A DNA stretch of 64,000 nt from Micromonospora parva (GTDB taxonomy: Bacteria; Actinomycetota; Actinomycetes; Mycobacteriales; Micromonosporaceae), in assembly GCF_000718515.1 (NCBI RefSeq), contig NZ_JNZS01000007.1, positions 186,001-250,000 on the forward strand. The letters are read 5' to 3'. The stretch's first letter is position 1. Every line of letters starts with the position of its first letter. Under the pieces are notes generated by a model, which saw only the letters and a list, made by a program, of their open reading frames with translations, did no database searches and was not told the origin of the DNA. Below, piece by piece: positions 24,245 to 32,259 of this stretch. Position numbers and translations under genes: made by a program.

Positions 24245-25261
24245 ATGGTCAAGCGCTCTCGCGCCCTGGTAGTGACGTTGCTCGCCGCGGCCCTTGGCGT
24301 GACCGGTTGCAGCGGTTCCGATGACGCCAGTGGCGACCCGACCGGCGAGGAGACCGACAGGGTCGCCTACATCACCGCCTTCGGCGCTGTAGGTCGGGAC
24401 GCGTTCGCCTGGGTGGCGAAGGAGAAGGGCTACTTCGCCGAGGCCGGCATTGAAGTCGACATCAAAGAGGGCGCTGGCAATCAGCAGAACCTGACGGCCC
24501 TCAAGTCCGGTCAGGTCCAGTTCGGTGCGCTCGACTTCACCGGTGCCGTGATTCAGGCGGGCAAGGGCGAGTTCACTGACTGGCGGGCCATCGCCGCCGT
24601 GCACCAACAGACGCTGATCTCGGTGATGACCACCGCGGACACCAACATCACCACCCCGAAGGACCTGCAGGGCAAGACGATGGCGACCGGCGCCGGGTCG
24701 GTGACCGAGCTGCTCTTCCCGGCCTACGCCCGGCTGGCCGGGTTCGACCCGAAGACGGTGAAGATCGAGGGCGTCCAGGCCACGGCGCTCAATGGACTCA
24801 TGGCCAGCCGGAAGGTCGACGCGCTGGGTACCTTCCTGCTCAGCCGCAACGCGCTACAGGCCGCCTCCAAGAAGGAGGTGGTGGTGCTGCCCTACAGCGA
24901 CTATCTGCGGGACCTTTTCGGCAACGCGATCATCACCACTCCCTCGCTCATCGAAAAAGACCCCGACCTGGTGCAGCGATTCACCGACGCGGTGCTCAAG
25001 GGGCTCCAGTACAGCATCGAGCACCCGGACGAGGCCGCGGCGATCCTCAACAAGGTGAAGCCCACCTATGCCGTGGCGGCGGGCAAGGGCGAGATCGAGG
25101 CGATGTCCCCGCACGTTCGCCCCGCGTCAGGCGCCCCGATCGGCTTCATGGATGAGAAGCAGGTGGCCCAGACAATCACCGTCCTACAGGGCGCCGACCT
25201 GATTCCGCCCGGCTTGACCCCGGAGGAGATCGTCGACCTGAGGTTCGTGAAGAAGTCCTGA
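24245..25261 (+). CDS. NMT1/SsuA-like ABC substrate-binding lipoprotein (importer 2)
   Basis: A 338-residue lipoprotein; the lipobox VTGC puts the lipidated Cys near residue 22. The mature protein has the NitT/TauT binding fold: FAWVAKEKGYFAEAGIEVDI, LKSGQVQFGALDFTGA and LQGKTMATGAGSVTEL. ATG 24245 is chosen over an upstream frame extension because it gives a proper signal sequence and has GGAGGCAG before it. Divergent from the DUF6282-galB-galC operon, so it may import that pathway's substrate, such as a tricarboxylic or pyrone acid. Confidence 0.82.
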   Translation: MVKRSRALVVTLLAAALGVTGCSGSDDASGDPTGEETDRVAYITAFGAVGRDAFAWVAKEKGYFAEAGIEVDIKEGAGNQQNLTALKSGQVQFGALDFTGAVIQAGKGEFTDWRAIAAVHQQTLISVMTTADTNITTPKDLQGKTMATGAGSVTELLFPAYARLAGFDPKTVKIEGVQATALNGLMASRKVDALGTFLLSRNALQAASKKEVVVLPYSDYLRDLFGNAIITTPSLIEKDPDLVQRFTDAVLKGLQYSIEHPDEAAAILNKVKPTYAVAAGKGEIEAMSPHVRPASGAPIGFMDEKQVAQTITVLQGADLIPPGLTPEEIVDLRFVKKS

Positions 25262-25273
25262 CGGAAGATCATC

Positions 25274-26053
25274 GTGCCTGACCGCCTCCCGCTGTCACAA
25301 CGCTGGCCCCACGTCGGGCTGCCCGCGCTCGGTGCGGTGCTGGCGATCGCGCTCTGGTGGCTGGCCACCTGGGCCTTCGACATCGAGCCGTTCTTCCTGC
25401 CGGCACCCCCGGACGTGGTCGACGCGTTCGTCCGGCTCCCTGGCTACCTTGCAGAGCAGACGATGGTCACCTTCCTGGAGACCGTCATCGGGTTCGGGAT
25501 CGCGGCCGTGGGTGGGCTCCTGCTCGCCGTCATGCTCGCCGCCTCCCGGACGGTCGAGCGGATGGCCCTCCCCATGATCGCCGGAATCAACGCGGTGCCG
25601 AAGGTGGCGCTCGCACCGCTGCTCCTGGTCTGGATCGGGTTCGGCTACGAAACCAAAGTCGTGATGGTTGTGCTGCTCTGCTTCTTTCCGATCCTGGTCT
25701 CGACCATGGCTGGGCTGACTTCGACCCCGAACGAACTCGGCGAACTCGCCCGATCCCTCTCCGCCTCGTGGTGGCAGACCTTCGTGAAGGTACGACTCCC
25801 GTGGGCCCTCCCGCAGGTCTTCGTCGGACTGAAGGTCGCGACCTCGCTGGCCATCATCGGCGCGACCATCGGCGAGGTGATCAACCCCGAGGCCGGCCTC
25901 GGCTCGGTGATCGCCAGTTCCGGCCAGTCCGCCGACACTCCACTCGCGTTCGCGGCGCTGACCCTGCTCGCGCTGATGGGCGCGCTGCTCTTCTACCTGA
26001 TGGCCGGCCTCGAACGCCTCCTCGCCCCGTGGGCACGGGCGATCTCGTCGTAG
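25274..26053 (+). CDS. ABC importer permease (importer 2)
   Basis: A 259-residue SsuC-type permease, GTG start, 12 bp after the binding-protein gene. About six membrane segments; the EAA-type loop is ELGELARSLSASWWQTFVKVRLP followed by WALPQVFVGLK (given in parts). No ATPase gene follows: the next gene is on the other strand. The system must borrow an ATPase, for example the one at 12854-13654, or be incomplete. Confidence 0.84.
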   Translation: MPDRLPLSQRWPHVGLPALGAVLAIALWWLATWAFDIEPFFLPAPPDVVDAFVRLPGYLAEQTMVTFLETVIGFGIAAVGGLLLAVMLAASRTVERMALPMIAGINAVPKVALAPLLLVWIGFGYETKVVMVVLLCFFPILVSTMAGLTSTPNELGELARSLSASWWQTFVKVRLPWALPQVFVGLKVATSLAIIGATIGEVINPEAGLGSVIASSGQSADTPLAFAALTLLALMGALLFYLMAGLERLLAPWARAISS

Positions 26054-26159
26054 TAGCGCGTTGTCAGGCTCTGTGGCGTTCGTAGCGGCTGCTTTGGCAC
26101 CGGGACCGAGATGCCGCGCGGTGCGCGGGATGACGGTCGTGGCTCTCTCGCACGGGATG

Positions 26160-26194
26160 GTGTGGCTGCCGTGCCGGCGGCGCGGCAGCCACAC
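26160..26194. terminator. Bidirectional terminator between importer 2 and the TraR/DksA gene
   Basis: A perfect 12-bp stem, GTGTGGCTGCCG with CGGCAGCCACAC, and an 11-nt loop, between the two convergent genes and 7 bp from the stop of the TraR-like gene. Confidence 0.65.
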
Positions 26195-26200
26195 CGGGCC

Positions 26201-26533
26201 TCACCTGTTCTGCTTCTCCTGGCACGGCACGCAGAAGCGGGCGTGCGGGAGAATCTCGAGCCGCTCGGTCGGGATGCTCCGGTGGCACCTCTGGCAGGCA
26301 CCGTAGGTGCCGTCGCTGATGCGGCTCAGCGCACCGGTGATCTGCTCGATGGTCTGACGGGTGGCGGCCAGCAGCGCGGCCTGGTTGTGGGCCTCGCCCG
26401 GGTCGCCGGTGTCGGCGTTGAGCTCGGTCAGTTCCCGCAGCCGGGCCGTCTGGGCGGCGAAGTCGTCCGTCAGGGACGCTCGCATGTCGGCGAGCCAGGT
26501 CTGATCGATGGTGCGAGGATGATCGACACTCAT
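26201..26533 (-). CDS. TraR/DksA-family C4 zinc-finger protein
   Basis: A 110-residue DksA/TraR-like protein. A helical N-terminal part (about 1-75) is followed by the zinc finger CQRCHRSIPTERLEILPHARFCVPC (Cys-x2-Cys, 18 residues, Cys-x2-Cys). Such proteins enter the RNA polymerase secondary channel and modulate initiation, often with ppGpp. The ATG at 26533 has AAGGGG 6 nt upstream. An intrinsic terminator lies immediately upstream and points into the gene, so its expression probably depends on readthrough. Confidence 0.85.
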   Translation of the reverse strand: MSVDHPRTIDQTWLADMRASLTDDFAAQTARLRELTELNADTGDPGEAHNQAALLAATRQTIEQITGALSRISDGTYGACQRCHRSIPTERLEILPHARFCVPCQEKQNR

Positions 26534-26544
26534 GGTCTGCCCCT

Positions 26545-26808
26545 TCAAAGGGAAATGGACGGGAAAACAAAAAGGGCCGAAGCTTGGATAGCTTCGCCCT
26601 GGCGGTCGTTCTGGGTGTGCAACGACTGCGCGGGTGGGCCTCGACCGGTTCGCACCGGGCTCGACATCCTGTCGGCGAGCGCGGTGTGCGGCGCGCGGAC
26701 AACCGGCACCCGCATGTCGGCCTTGCGGCGTGTGACCGTCGGCACGCGGACAGCACCGCTCACCGCCACCATGGTGGCGGCGGGCGAGCGGAAGGTCACC
26801 GACGGCAT
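26545..26808 (-). CDS. Possible leader ORF upstream of the TraR/DksA gene
   Basis: An 87-codon frame (starting MPSVTFRSPAAT) with high GC at third positions over most of its length but not in the last 15 codons. These run through the terminator stem and U-run at 26564-26599. Its TGA ends 11 nt before the TraR start. A possible promoter (TTGGCT, about 16 bp, TCTATG) precedes it. I do not recognise the product, which is rich in Val, Arg, Pro and Ala. It may be a real small gene, a translated leader, or only part of a long untranslated leader. Confidence 0.3.
   Translation of the reverse strand: MPSVTFRSPAATMVAVSGAVRVPTVTRRKADMRVPVVRAPHTALADRMSSPVRTGRGPPAQSLHTQNDRQGEAIQASALFVFPSISL
26564..26599 (-). 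terminator. Intrinsic terminator/attenuator facing the TraR/DksA gene
   Basis: On the minus strand GGGCGAAGCT, a 5-nt loop, then AGCTTCGGCCC (one bulged C), followed at once by TTTTTGTTTT. This is a textbook rho-independent terminator, unusual in such GC-rich DNA. It ends about 30 nt before the TraR ATG, leaving too little room for a separate promoter, so it likely acts as an attenuator. Confidence 0.75.
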
Positions 26809-26847
26809 GCCCCCACCATAGATTGGTGTCTGCGGTAAAGCCAACGT

Positions 26848-27213
26848 CTACGGCGATGCCTCAAGATCGTCCGGAGGCTGCTGCTTCGTCAGGTGGAGCA
26901 GCCACCCCTCGCCGGTGCGGATCAACGCGTATCGCCGGCTGCCGGTGCGGCCGTGCAGGGTGAACAGCATCCGGCGGTCGGTGCGATCGTGCTCCTCCCA
27001 GGTGCCGATGTCGGCGATCGACTTGTCGACGTCCTCGTAGGTGAGGTGATCGAGATCGTGGTCGGGCACGGCGATCGCGAGCCGGTTGTCGCCGGGGTTG
27101 TCCGGCAGACCGCGGGGCACCGCCCACGAGCGCAGCACGCCGTCCTCCTCGAGCCGCAGGTCGAAGTGCGGTCGCGGTTTGCGGTGGTCGTGCAGGACGA
27201 AGGCGGGTGCCAC
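26848..27213 (-). CDS. Short LigD-type 3'-phosphoesterase domain protein
   Basis: 121 residues from GTG 27213. The core FVLHDHRKPRPHFDLRLEEDG followed by VLRSWAVPRGLP matches the 3'-phosphoesterase domain that trims DNA ends in bacterial NHEJ ligase LigD; the His-x-Asp-x-Arg metal/catalytic pattern (HFDLR) is kept. It is shorter than the usual 150-180 residues: the region that normally holds the IPEGEYG loop is condensed to DHLTYEDVDKSIADIGTWE. No ligase or polymerase domain is attached. The start is uncertain because no ATG is in frame near the domain. Confidence 0.72.
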   Translation of the reverse strand: MAPAFVLHDHRKPRPHFDLRLEEDGVLRSWAVPRGLPDNPGDNRLAIAVPDHDLDHLTYEDVDKSIADIGTWEEHDRTDRRMLFTLHGRTGSRRYALIRTGEGWLLHLTKQQPPDDLEASP

Positions 27214-27304
27214 TGCCCCATTCTCGGCGCCGGACGGCCGTCCCGCCGGCCGACGCGAGCACCTCGCGGGCCCCGGGTGAGCGGAACGCCTGCGGTTCAG
27301 GAAT

Positions 27305-27338
27305 TTTGCGTGGCACGCATATTTGCGTGACGCGCAAC
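27305..27338 (+). promoter_or_regulatory. Promoter with two tandem 17-bp operator repeats for the TetR gene
   Basis: Two adjacent 17-bp copies (27305-27321 and 27322-27338) of TTTGCGTG(G/A)C(A/G)CGCA; the first contains TGCGTG-G-CACGCA, a perfect inverted repeat. The second overlaps a possible -35 (TTGCGT, 27323-27328), 16 bp before a -10 (TAACGT, 27345-27350) that is only 6 nt from the TetR ATG. This suggests an autoregulated, leaderless transcript. Confidence 0.6.
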
Positions 27339-27356
27339 TAGTGCTAACGTGGTGGC

Positions 27357-27977
27357 ATGACGGGGCTGCGGGAACGCAAGAAGGCCGAGACACGGGCGGC
27401 GCTTGGCTGGGCGGCGATCCACCTCACCGCGGAGCGCGGCTACGACAACGTCCGCGTCGAGGACATCGCCGAGGCGGTCGGCGTCTCCCCACGCACCTTC
27501 AACAACTACTTCTCCAGCAAGGCCGAGGCGATCGCCTCGCGTCACCTCGACCGCAGCCTGCGCACCGCCGCCGCGCTGCGGGAACGTCCCGCCGACGAGC
27601 CGCTCTGGGTTGCGCTCACCCAGGCCGCGCTGGAGCAGTTCACCCGCGGCCCCGAGGTCGAGGCGATGCCCTCCCCCGACCACGCGCAGTGGGTCGCCGG
27701 TGTCCGCACCATGCTCGCCGAGCCCGCGTTGCAGGGCGAACGGCTGCGCGCCACAGCGGTCGCCGAGGCCGAGCTTGCCGCCGCGGTCGCCGAGCGAACC
27801 GCCACCGACCTCGCCACCGACATGTATCCGCGGCTCGTCGCGGCCGCCGCCAGCGCAGCCGTCGCCGTTGCCATGCAGCACTATCTGGACAGCGCCGACC
27901 CACCCACCCCGATCGAACACCTCATCACCGACGCCTTCACCCAGGTCGCCGCCGGCCTCCCCGCCCCGTCGCACTGA
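27357..27977 (+). CDS. TetR-family regulator
   Basis: A 206-residue TetR-type repressor. The N-terminal HTH (RVEDIAEAVGVSPRTFNNYFSSKAEA, in pieces around residues 38-62) is classical; the C-terminal ligand domain is Ala-rich and helical. It lies 157 bp upstream of a flavin monooxygenase on the same strand and probably represses it. No ligand can be assigned; a small antibiotic-like or aromatic compound is plausible given the target. The stop codon lies in a tandem repeat. Confidence 0.85.
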   Translation: MTGLRERKKAETRAALGWAAIHLTAERGYDNVRVEDIAEAVGVSPRTFNNYFSSKAEAIASRHLDRSLRTAAALRERPADEPLWVALTQAALEQFTRGPEVEAMPSPDHAQWVAGVRTMLAEPALQGERLRATAVAEAELAAAVAERTATDLATDMYPRLVAAAASAAVAVAMQHYLDSADPPTPIEHLITDAFTQVAAGLPAPSH

Positions 27978-28017
27978 GCCGCCCCGTCGCACTGAGCCGC
28001 CCCGTCGCACTGAGCCG
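27964..28017 (+). repeat. Three 18-bp tandem repeats spanning the TetR stop codon
   Basis: Three exact copies of CCCCGTCGCACTGAGCCG at 27964, 27982 and 28000. The first contains the TetR stop (CAC TGA), and because 18 is a multiple of three each copy repeats the stop in frame. Probably replication slippage in the intergenic spacer. Confidence 0.85.
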
Positions 28018-28134
28018 CCCGTCGTCCAGGGCCCCACCTCACCCACGCCACAAGCCGCGTCACACCTCCGCGGCGGGCCGGCCACGTGCCGCGCCTGCCG
28101 TGGTGATGACGCGCACCCCGAAGGGATCATCGTC

Positions 28135-29634
28135 ATGATCGATGTCGTCATCGTCGGGGCCGGCCCCAACGGCCTCATGCTCGCCTGTGAACTGGCCCTC
28201 GCCGGCGTGCGCCCCGTCGTCCTCGAACGCCACGCCGCGCCCACCGGCGAAGCTCGCGCCAACGGCCTCGTGGGCCAGGTCGTCCGCCTGCTCGACCGGC
28301 GCGGCCTCTACGCGCGGCTCAGCGGTGAGAGCACCCCGCCGGTCCCCCAACCCGCCTTCACCTTCGGCGCGTTCCCGCTTGACCTCACGGTGCTCGCGGA
28401 GAACCCGCACTACGTGCTCGGGGTGCCGCAGGCCCAGCTCGAGGCCGCCCTCGCCGCCCGGGCCGTCGAACTCGGCGTCGACCTGCGCCGCGGCCACGAG
28501 GTCGTCGACCTCCACCAACGCCCCGACGGGGTCGAGGTCGACCTCGCCGACGGTACGCGGCTCAGCTGCCGTTTCCTCGTCGGCGCTGACGGTGGCCGCA
28601 GCGCGGTACGCCGTCTGGCCGGCATCGACTTTCCCGGTGTCACCAACGACCGGTCGGTCTCCCGCACCGCCACGGTGACCGTGCCCGCGTCATCAGTCGA
28701 CCCCCAGACGGGCGGTCTGCGCGTCCCCGGCTACGGCGTCGTCCCACCGTTCCAGCACACCCGCACCGCCCGTGGCCTGATCGCCTGGGCCCCGTTTCCC
28801 GGCCGCCCGGCGATCCTGAGCACGACGGAGTGGCCCGACACACCGACGGACGACGAGACCCCGATGGACCTGGCGGAGCTGCGGGCCAGCGTCGCCCGGG
28901 TGCTCGGCGCCGACATTCCCCTCGACGCGCCTGACGGCCCCGGCCTGCTGCGACGGTTGACCGGCCGCAACACCCGCATCGCCGCCCGCTACCGCGCCGG
29001 CCGGGTGTTGCTGGTCGGTGACGCCGCGCACGTACACCCCGCGATCGGCGGCCCCGGCCTCAACCTCGGCCTGCAGGACGCGGTCAACCTGGGTTGGAAA
29101 CTCGCCGCCACCGTGCGCGGCTGGGCGCCGCAGGGCCTGCTCGACACGTACGAGACGGAGCGTCGCCCCGTCGCCGAACGGGTCGTGATGTCCACTCAGG
29201 CGCAGTCGGCGCTCATCGGCCCCGGCGACGAGATCACCGGCCTGCGGGAACTCTTCGCCGAACTGCTGCGCAAGCCGGAGGTGACCGGGCACATCGCCGC
29301 GCTGATGTCCGGCGCGGACATCCACTACCCCGCCGACCCCGCCGACCCGTTGGCCGGTCGTTGCGCCCCCGACGTGATCGTGCACGGCGACCACGGGCCG
29401 ATGCGCCTCGCGGAGCTGACCCGCACCGCCCGGCCACTGCTGCTGGACTCCACCGGCGCCTACGCGGACGTCGCCGCGCCCTGGCGGGACCGCGTCGACG
29501 TGGTCACCGGGCAACTGGAGGGCACGACCGCCGCCGCGTTGCTCGTGCGCCCCGACTGCTTCATCGCCTGGTCCGCCGGGAACGTCGACACGCTGCGCGC
29601 CGCGCTGGCCCACCACTTCGGCAACGCACGATGA
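28135..29634 (+). CDS. FAD-dependent aromatic hydroxylase (rifampicin-monooxygenase/Rox-like)
   Basis: A 499-residue class A flavin monooxygenase with three parts: an FAD domain (VIVGAGPNGLMLACELALAG, and the DG motif VGADGGRSAVRR), GDAAHVHPAIGGPGLNLGLQD in the middle, and a C-terminal thioredoxin-like domain ending about residue 499 (RPDCFIAWSAGN). Rox and related tetracycline- or polyketide-modifying enzymes share this layout. It follows a TetR gene, as in inducible drug-inactivation pairs. A role in the nearby aromatic pathways is also possible. Start ATG 28135 behind GAAGGG. Confidence 0.82.
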   Translation: MIDVVIVGAGPNGLMLACELALAGVRPVVLERHAAPTGEARANGLVGQVVRLLDRRGLYARLSGESTPPVPQPAFTFGAFPLDLTVLAENPHYVLGVPQAQLEAALAARAVELGVDLRRGHEVVDLHQRPDGVEVDLADGTRLSCRFLVGADGGRSAVRRLAGIDFPGVTNDRSVSRTATVTVPASSVDPQTGGLRVPGYGVVPPFQHTRTARGLIAWAPFPGRPAILSTTEWPDTPTDDETPMDLAELRASVARVLGADIPLDAPDGPGLLRRLTGRNTRIAARYRAGRVLLVGDAAHVHPAIGGPGLNLGLQDAVNLGWKLAATVRGWAPQGLLDTYETERRPVAERVVMSTQAQSALIGPGDEITGLRELFAELLRKPEVTGHIAALMSGADIHYPADPADPLAGRCAPDVIVHGDHGPMRLAELTRTARPLLLDSTGAYADVAAPWRDRVDVVTGQLEGTTAAALLVRPDCFIAWSAGNVDTLRAALAHHFGNAR

Positions 29635-29765
29635 CCACCGGGCACGGCCACCAGCGCACCCTGCCGGTCCGCGCCGACCCGGCTGAGCCCGCGCCGACCC
29701 GGCCGGGCGCGCGCCGACCGCCTCGGCTTCGGCCGTCGCCGCTCGTGCCCCTGCCAGGCTCCCGT

Positions 29766-30884
29766 TCAGTGTCCGTACGCGTGGTGCGCCTTCCACTGCT
29801 CGACCGGAGTGAGCGGAACCGCAGCGGGCCGCTCCGGCATCGTGCTCAGCTCGATCCGCTGGCCTTCCGCCGCCGACCGGAGCAGGCTGGTCATCGTTTC
29901 GAGGACGTGCAGCGCGACGTCGCCGCCAGCGCGCGGCGGACGCTGATCGTCGGCCCTGACCAGGTCGATCAGACCGATGCCCCGGGATCCGTCGGCGTAA
30001 CCGGCCCGTGGTTCCAGAGCGCGCCATTCGGTGTCGCCGAGGGCGAAGAGGCGGACCTCGCCGTCGAAGTAGTTCGGGTCGGGCACGGCGAGCGTGCCCG
30101 CCTCCCCGTGCACCTCGATCGGTGCGGCCGTCGTCTGGACGCCGTCGAAGCTCGTCGTGATCGTGGAGAGCGCACCGTTGACGTGTTCGAGCACGCCGGT
30201 GAGGTGGGTGTCCACCCCGACCGGGATCCGCTGGCCGGCGCGCGGGCCCGAGCCGATGACGCGCTCGGCGCGCAGGCGGCTGGCGGCTCCGGTCACCGCG
30301 CGGACCGGCCCGAGCAGGTGGATGAGCGCCGAGACGTAGTACGGCCCCATGTCCAGCATCGGGCCGCCACCCGGTGCGTAGTAGAAGTCGGGGTTGGGGT
30401 GCCAGCGTTCGTGCCCCGGGGTGACCATGACGGCCGACGCGGACATCGGGCGCCCGATCAGCCCGGCGTCGATCGCCGCCCGTGCCGTCTGCGTGCCGGT
30501 GCCGAGGACGGTGTCCGGCGCGCACCCGACGCGGACGCCTGCCGACGCGGCCCGCTCGATGGTCGAGCGCCCGTCCGGGAAGGTCACGGCGAGCGGCTTC
30601 TCGACGTACACGTTCTTGCCCGCCTCGATCGTGCCCAGCGAGATGTCGGCGTGCGCTGCGGGGATGGTCAGGTTGAGCACCGTCTGCACGTCCGGGCGGG
30701 CCAGCAGACGCTCGACGCTCATCGCCTCGGCGCCGGGGATGGTGGCGGCGACCGCAGCCGACCGGGCGGCGTCGAGATCGGCCACCGCGACGATGCTCAC
30801 CTCGGGGTGGTCCGCGAGTGTGTCCAGGTAGACGTGGGAGATGACCCCGAGACCTACGACGCCGACGCGGTGCGGGTCGCCCAC
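29766..30884 (-). CDS. Gfo/Idh/MocA-family oxidoreductase
   Basis: A 372-residue NAD(P)-dependent sugar-type oxidoreductase. An N-terminal Rossmann fold (VGVVGLGVISHVYLDTLADH) and the EKPLAV motif in NVYVEKPLAVTF are followed by the C-terminal substrate domain (GGGPMLDMGPYYVSALIHLLG). The GTG at 30884 has GAGAGGGGG before it and overlaps the ThuA-like gene by 31 bp, so both are cotranscribed. The pair is typical of carbohydrate (inositol, trehalose or oligosaccharide) catabolism. Substrate unknown. Confidence 0.85.
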   Translation of the reverse strand: MGDPHRVGVVGLGVISHVYLDTLADHPEVSIVAVADLDAARSAAVAATIPGAEAMSVERLLARPDVQTVLNLTIPAAHADISLGTIEAGKNVYVEKPLAVTFPDGRSTIERAASAGVRVGCAPDTVLGTGTQTARAAIDAGLIGRPMSASAVMVTPGHERWHPNPDFYYAPGGGPMLDMGPYYVSALIHLLGPVRAVTGAASRLRAERVIGSGPRAGQRIPVGVDTHLTGVLEHVNGALSTITTSFDGVQTTAAPIEVHGEAGTLAVPDPNYFDGEVRLFALGDTEWRALEPRAGYADGSRGIGLIDLVRADDQRPPRAGGDVALHVLETMTSLLRSAAEGQRIELSTMPERPAAVPLTPVEQWKAHHAYGH

Positions 30885-31564
30885 AGCATCCCCCTCTCGA
30901 TGACGGTACGAACGCTCGGGTGCTCCAGCACGTCCAGGCTGTGCCCCGGGGTCGTCACGACGACGCGCCCGGCACCCCAGAGCCGGGTCCAGATCGCGGG
31001 CGAGGTGACCGGCCGGTGCCATGGATGCCAGGCCTGGGTCGGGTGGGTGGTCTCGGCCAGTACGTCGATGAGGTCGTCGTGCAGCACCCAGTACTGCTCG
31101 GTGACGAGGTCGAAGTCCTCGATCCCCGCGGTGATCGGGTGTTCCCGGCCGAGGTCGGTGACGCGCACCGTGTGCGGCAGGAAGTTGTCCTCCGGGCCGC
31201 CGTGACGTTCACACGGCTCCAGGCCCGGATGGGTGGCGAACTGGCCGCCCACCAGGTGCAGGTATTCCGAGGACGCGCGGAACGAGTCCACGATGCCGCC
31301 GTGCCAGCCGGTGAAGCCCGTGCCGGCGACGACCGCCGCGCTGAGACCCGCCACCTGCTCCGCGGTGATCTGCGACATCGTCATGCACTGCACGACGAGG
31401 TCCGTCTCGGCCATCGCGGCGGCATCGGCGTAGACCTCCGTCGACTCCTCGACCCGCACGGCATAGCCGCTGCGTTCGAGGAAGGGGAGGAACAACTCGG
31501 TCGCCTTGACCGGCTGGTGCCCCTCCCACCCGCCGCGAACCACCAGTGCCCTCTGCTGCGTCAC
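30854..31564 (-). CDS. ThuA-like domain protein
   Basis: A 236-residue protein of the ThuA/trehalose-utilisation family with a glutamine-amidotransferase-like fold: ALVVRGGWEGHQPVKATELFLP, AVVAGTGFTGWHGGIVDSFR and RVVVTTPGHSLDVLEHPSV. ThuA proteins accompany Gfo/Idh/MocA dehydrogenases in sugar catabolism, as here. The GTG start at 31564 is preferred, giving MTQQRALVVRGG after GGGAGGGAGCGAGA. Confidence 0.82.
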   Translation of the reverse strand: MTQQRALVVRGGWEGHQPVKATELFLPFLERSGYAVRVEESTEVYADAAAMAETDLVVQCMTMSQITAEQVAGLSAAVVAGTGFTGWHGGIVDSFRASSEYLHLVGGQFATHPGLEPCERHGGPEDNFLPHTVRVTDLGREHPITAGIEDFDLVTEQYWVLHDDLIDVLAETTHPTQAWHPWHRPVTSPAIWTRLWGAGRVVVTTPGHSLDVLEHPSVRTVIERGMLWATRTASAS

Positions 31565-31747
31565 TCTCGCTCCCTCCCACGGTCCGTCACCACCGGGCTG
31601 GCCGCTCCCGCCCCGGCGGCGCACCGCCGATGCCCGTGCGCGTCGAGCACCTCACCGTACCCGTGGTCGCCGACAAACCGCCGTCCGTCGGCCTTCGAAT
31701 TCCACTGTGCACGGTCTGCATACGCGGGCCACCGGCGACATGGGTAC

Positions 31748-31773
31748 GGGACCGGCACAGAGGTGCCGGTCCC
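31748..31773 (-). terminator. Terminator of the small secreted-protein gene
   Basis: A perfect 11-bp stem GGGACCGGCAC/GTGCCGGTCCC with AGAG loop, 64 bp after the stop of the gene at 31837-32208. The rest of the 31565-31836 gap shows nothing further. Confidence 0.6.
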
Positions 31774-31836
31774 GCCGGATTGGACCGCCACGGCGTTGCC
31801 GGGACGCCACGTGCTCACGACCCGGCAGCGGGGCGG

Positions 31837-32208
31837 TCAGCTGAAGTAGGCCCAGCTGGAGCAGGCCGTGAAGTCATAGCCGTCGACGTAGTAGTTGGTG
31901 CAGGCACGGAATGCCCTGATCTTGCTGCCCGGGTCCTTCGATGCGCTCTGGCCCCGGCCGACCTGCAGCGAGCCGCTGCCGCCGTTCGTCAACTGGTACT
32001 CGACCGTGCCACCGGTCGCCTCGCGCTCCTTGCCGGAGTACACCCACACCCAGGCGGTCCCGCTTCCCGGGTTGTTGTCTGCCTGCGCCTGCGTCTGGTG
32101 GTGCGAGATCGAGGCTGCCGCGAAGGCCGGCTGCGCCATCGTGACGGTGAGGGCGGCGGCCACGGCCGTGGCAACACCCACCCTCTTGACCAGCGCACTC
32201 TTGCTCAT
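31837..32208 (-). CDS. Small secreted protein, function unknown
   Basis: A 123-residue preprotein with a clear Sec signal peptide (basic MSKSALVKR, hydrophobic core, AQPAFA cleavage near residue 30). The mature part, about 92 residues, is Gly/Ser/Thr-rich, with WVWVYSGKEREATGGTVEY and SKIRAFRACTNYYVDGYDFTACSSW; two Cys about 14 residues apart could form a disulfide. It resembles the short beta-rich secreted proteins of actinomycetes. No enzyme motif is seen. Own transcription unit between two hairpins. Confidence 0.75.
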   Translation of the reverse strand: MSKSALVKRVGVATAVAAALTVTMAQPAFAAASISHHQTQAQADNNPGSGTAWVWVYSGKEREATGGTVEYQLTNGGSGSLQVGRGQSASKDPGSKIRAFRACTNYYVDGYDFTACSSWAYFS

Positions 32209-32259
32209 GTTCGTGACCCTCCCTGTTGGCGCCAGAGCGCCCCGTCGTCATCGGATCGC

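Noticed and set aside
27964..28017. Three-copy repeat as a CRISPR array or attachment site
   Set aside because: Units are contiguous with no spacers and overlap a stop codon; this is a slippage repeat.
29094..31205. 703-codon plus-strand frame across the monooxygenase end and the Gfo/ThuA genes
   Set aside because: It spans unrelated genes on the opposite strand, with the low-complexity Arg/Pro composition of a shadow frame; the Gfo and ThuA motifs are on the minus strand.
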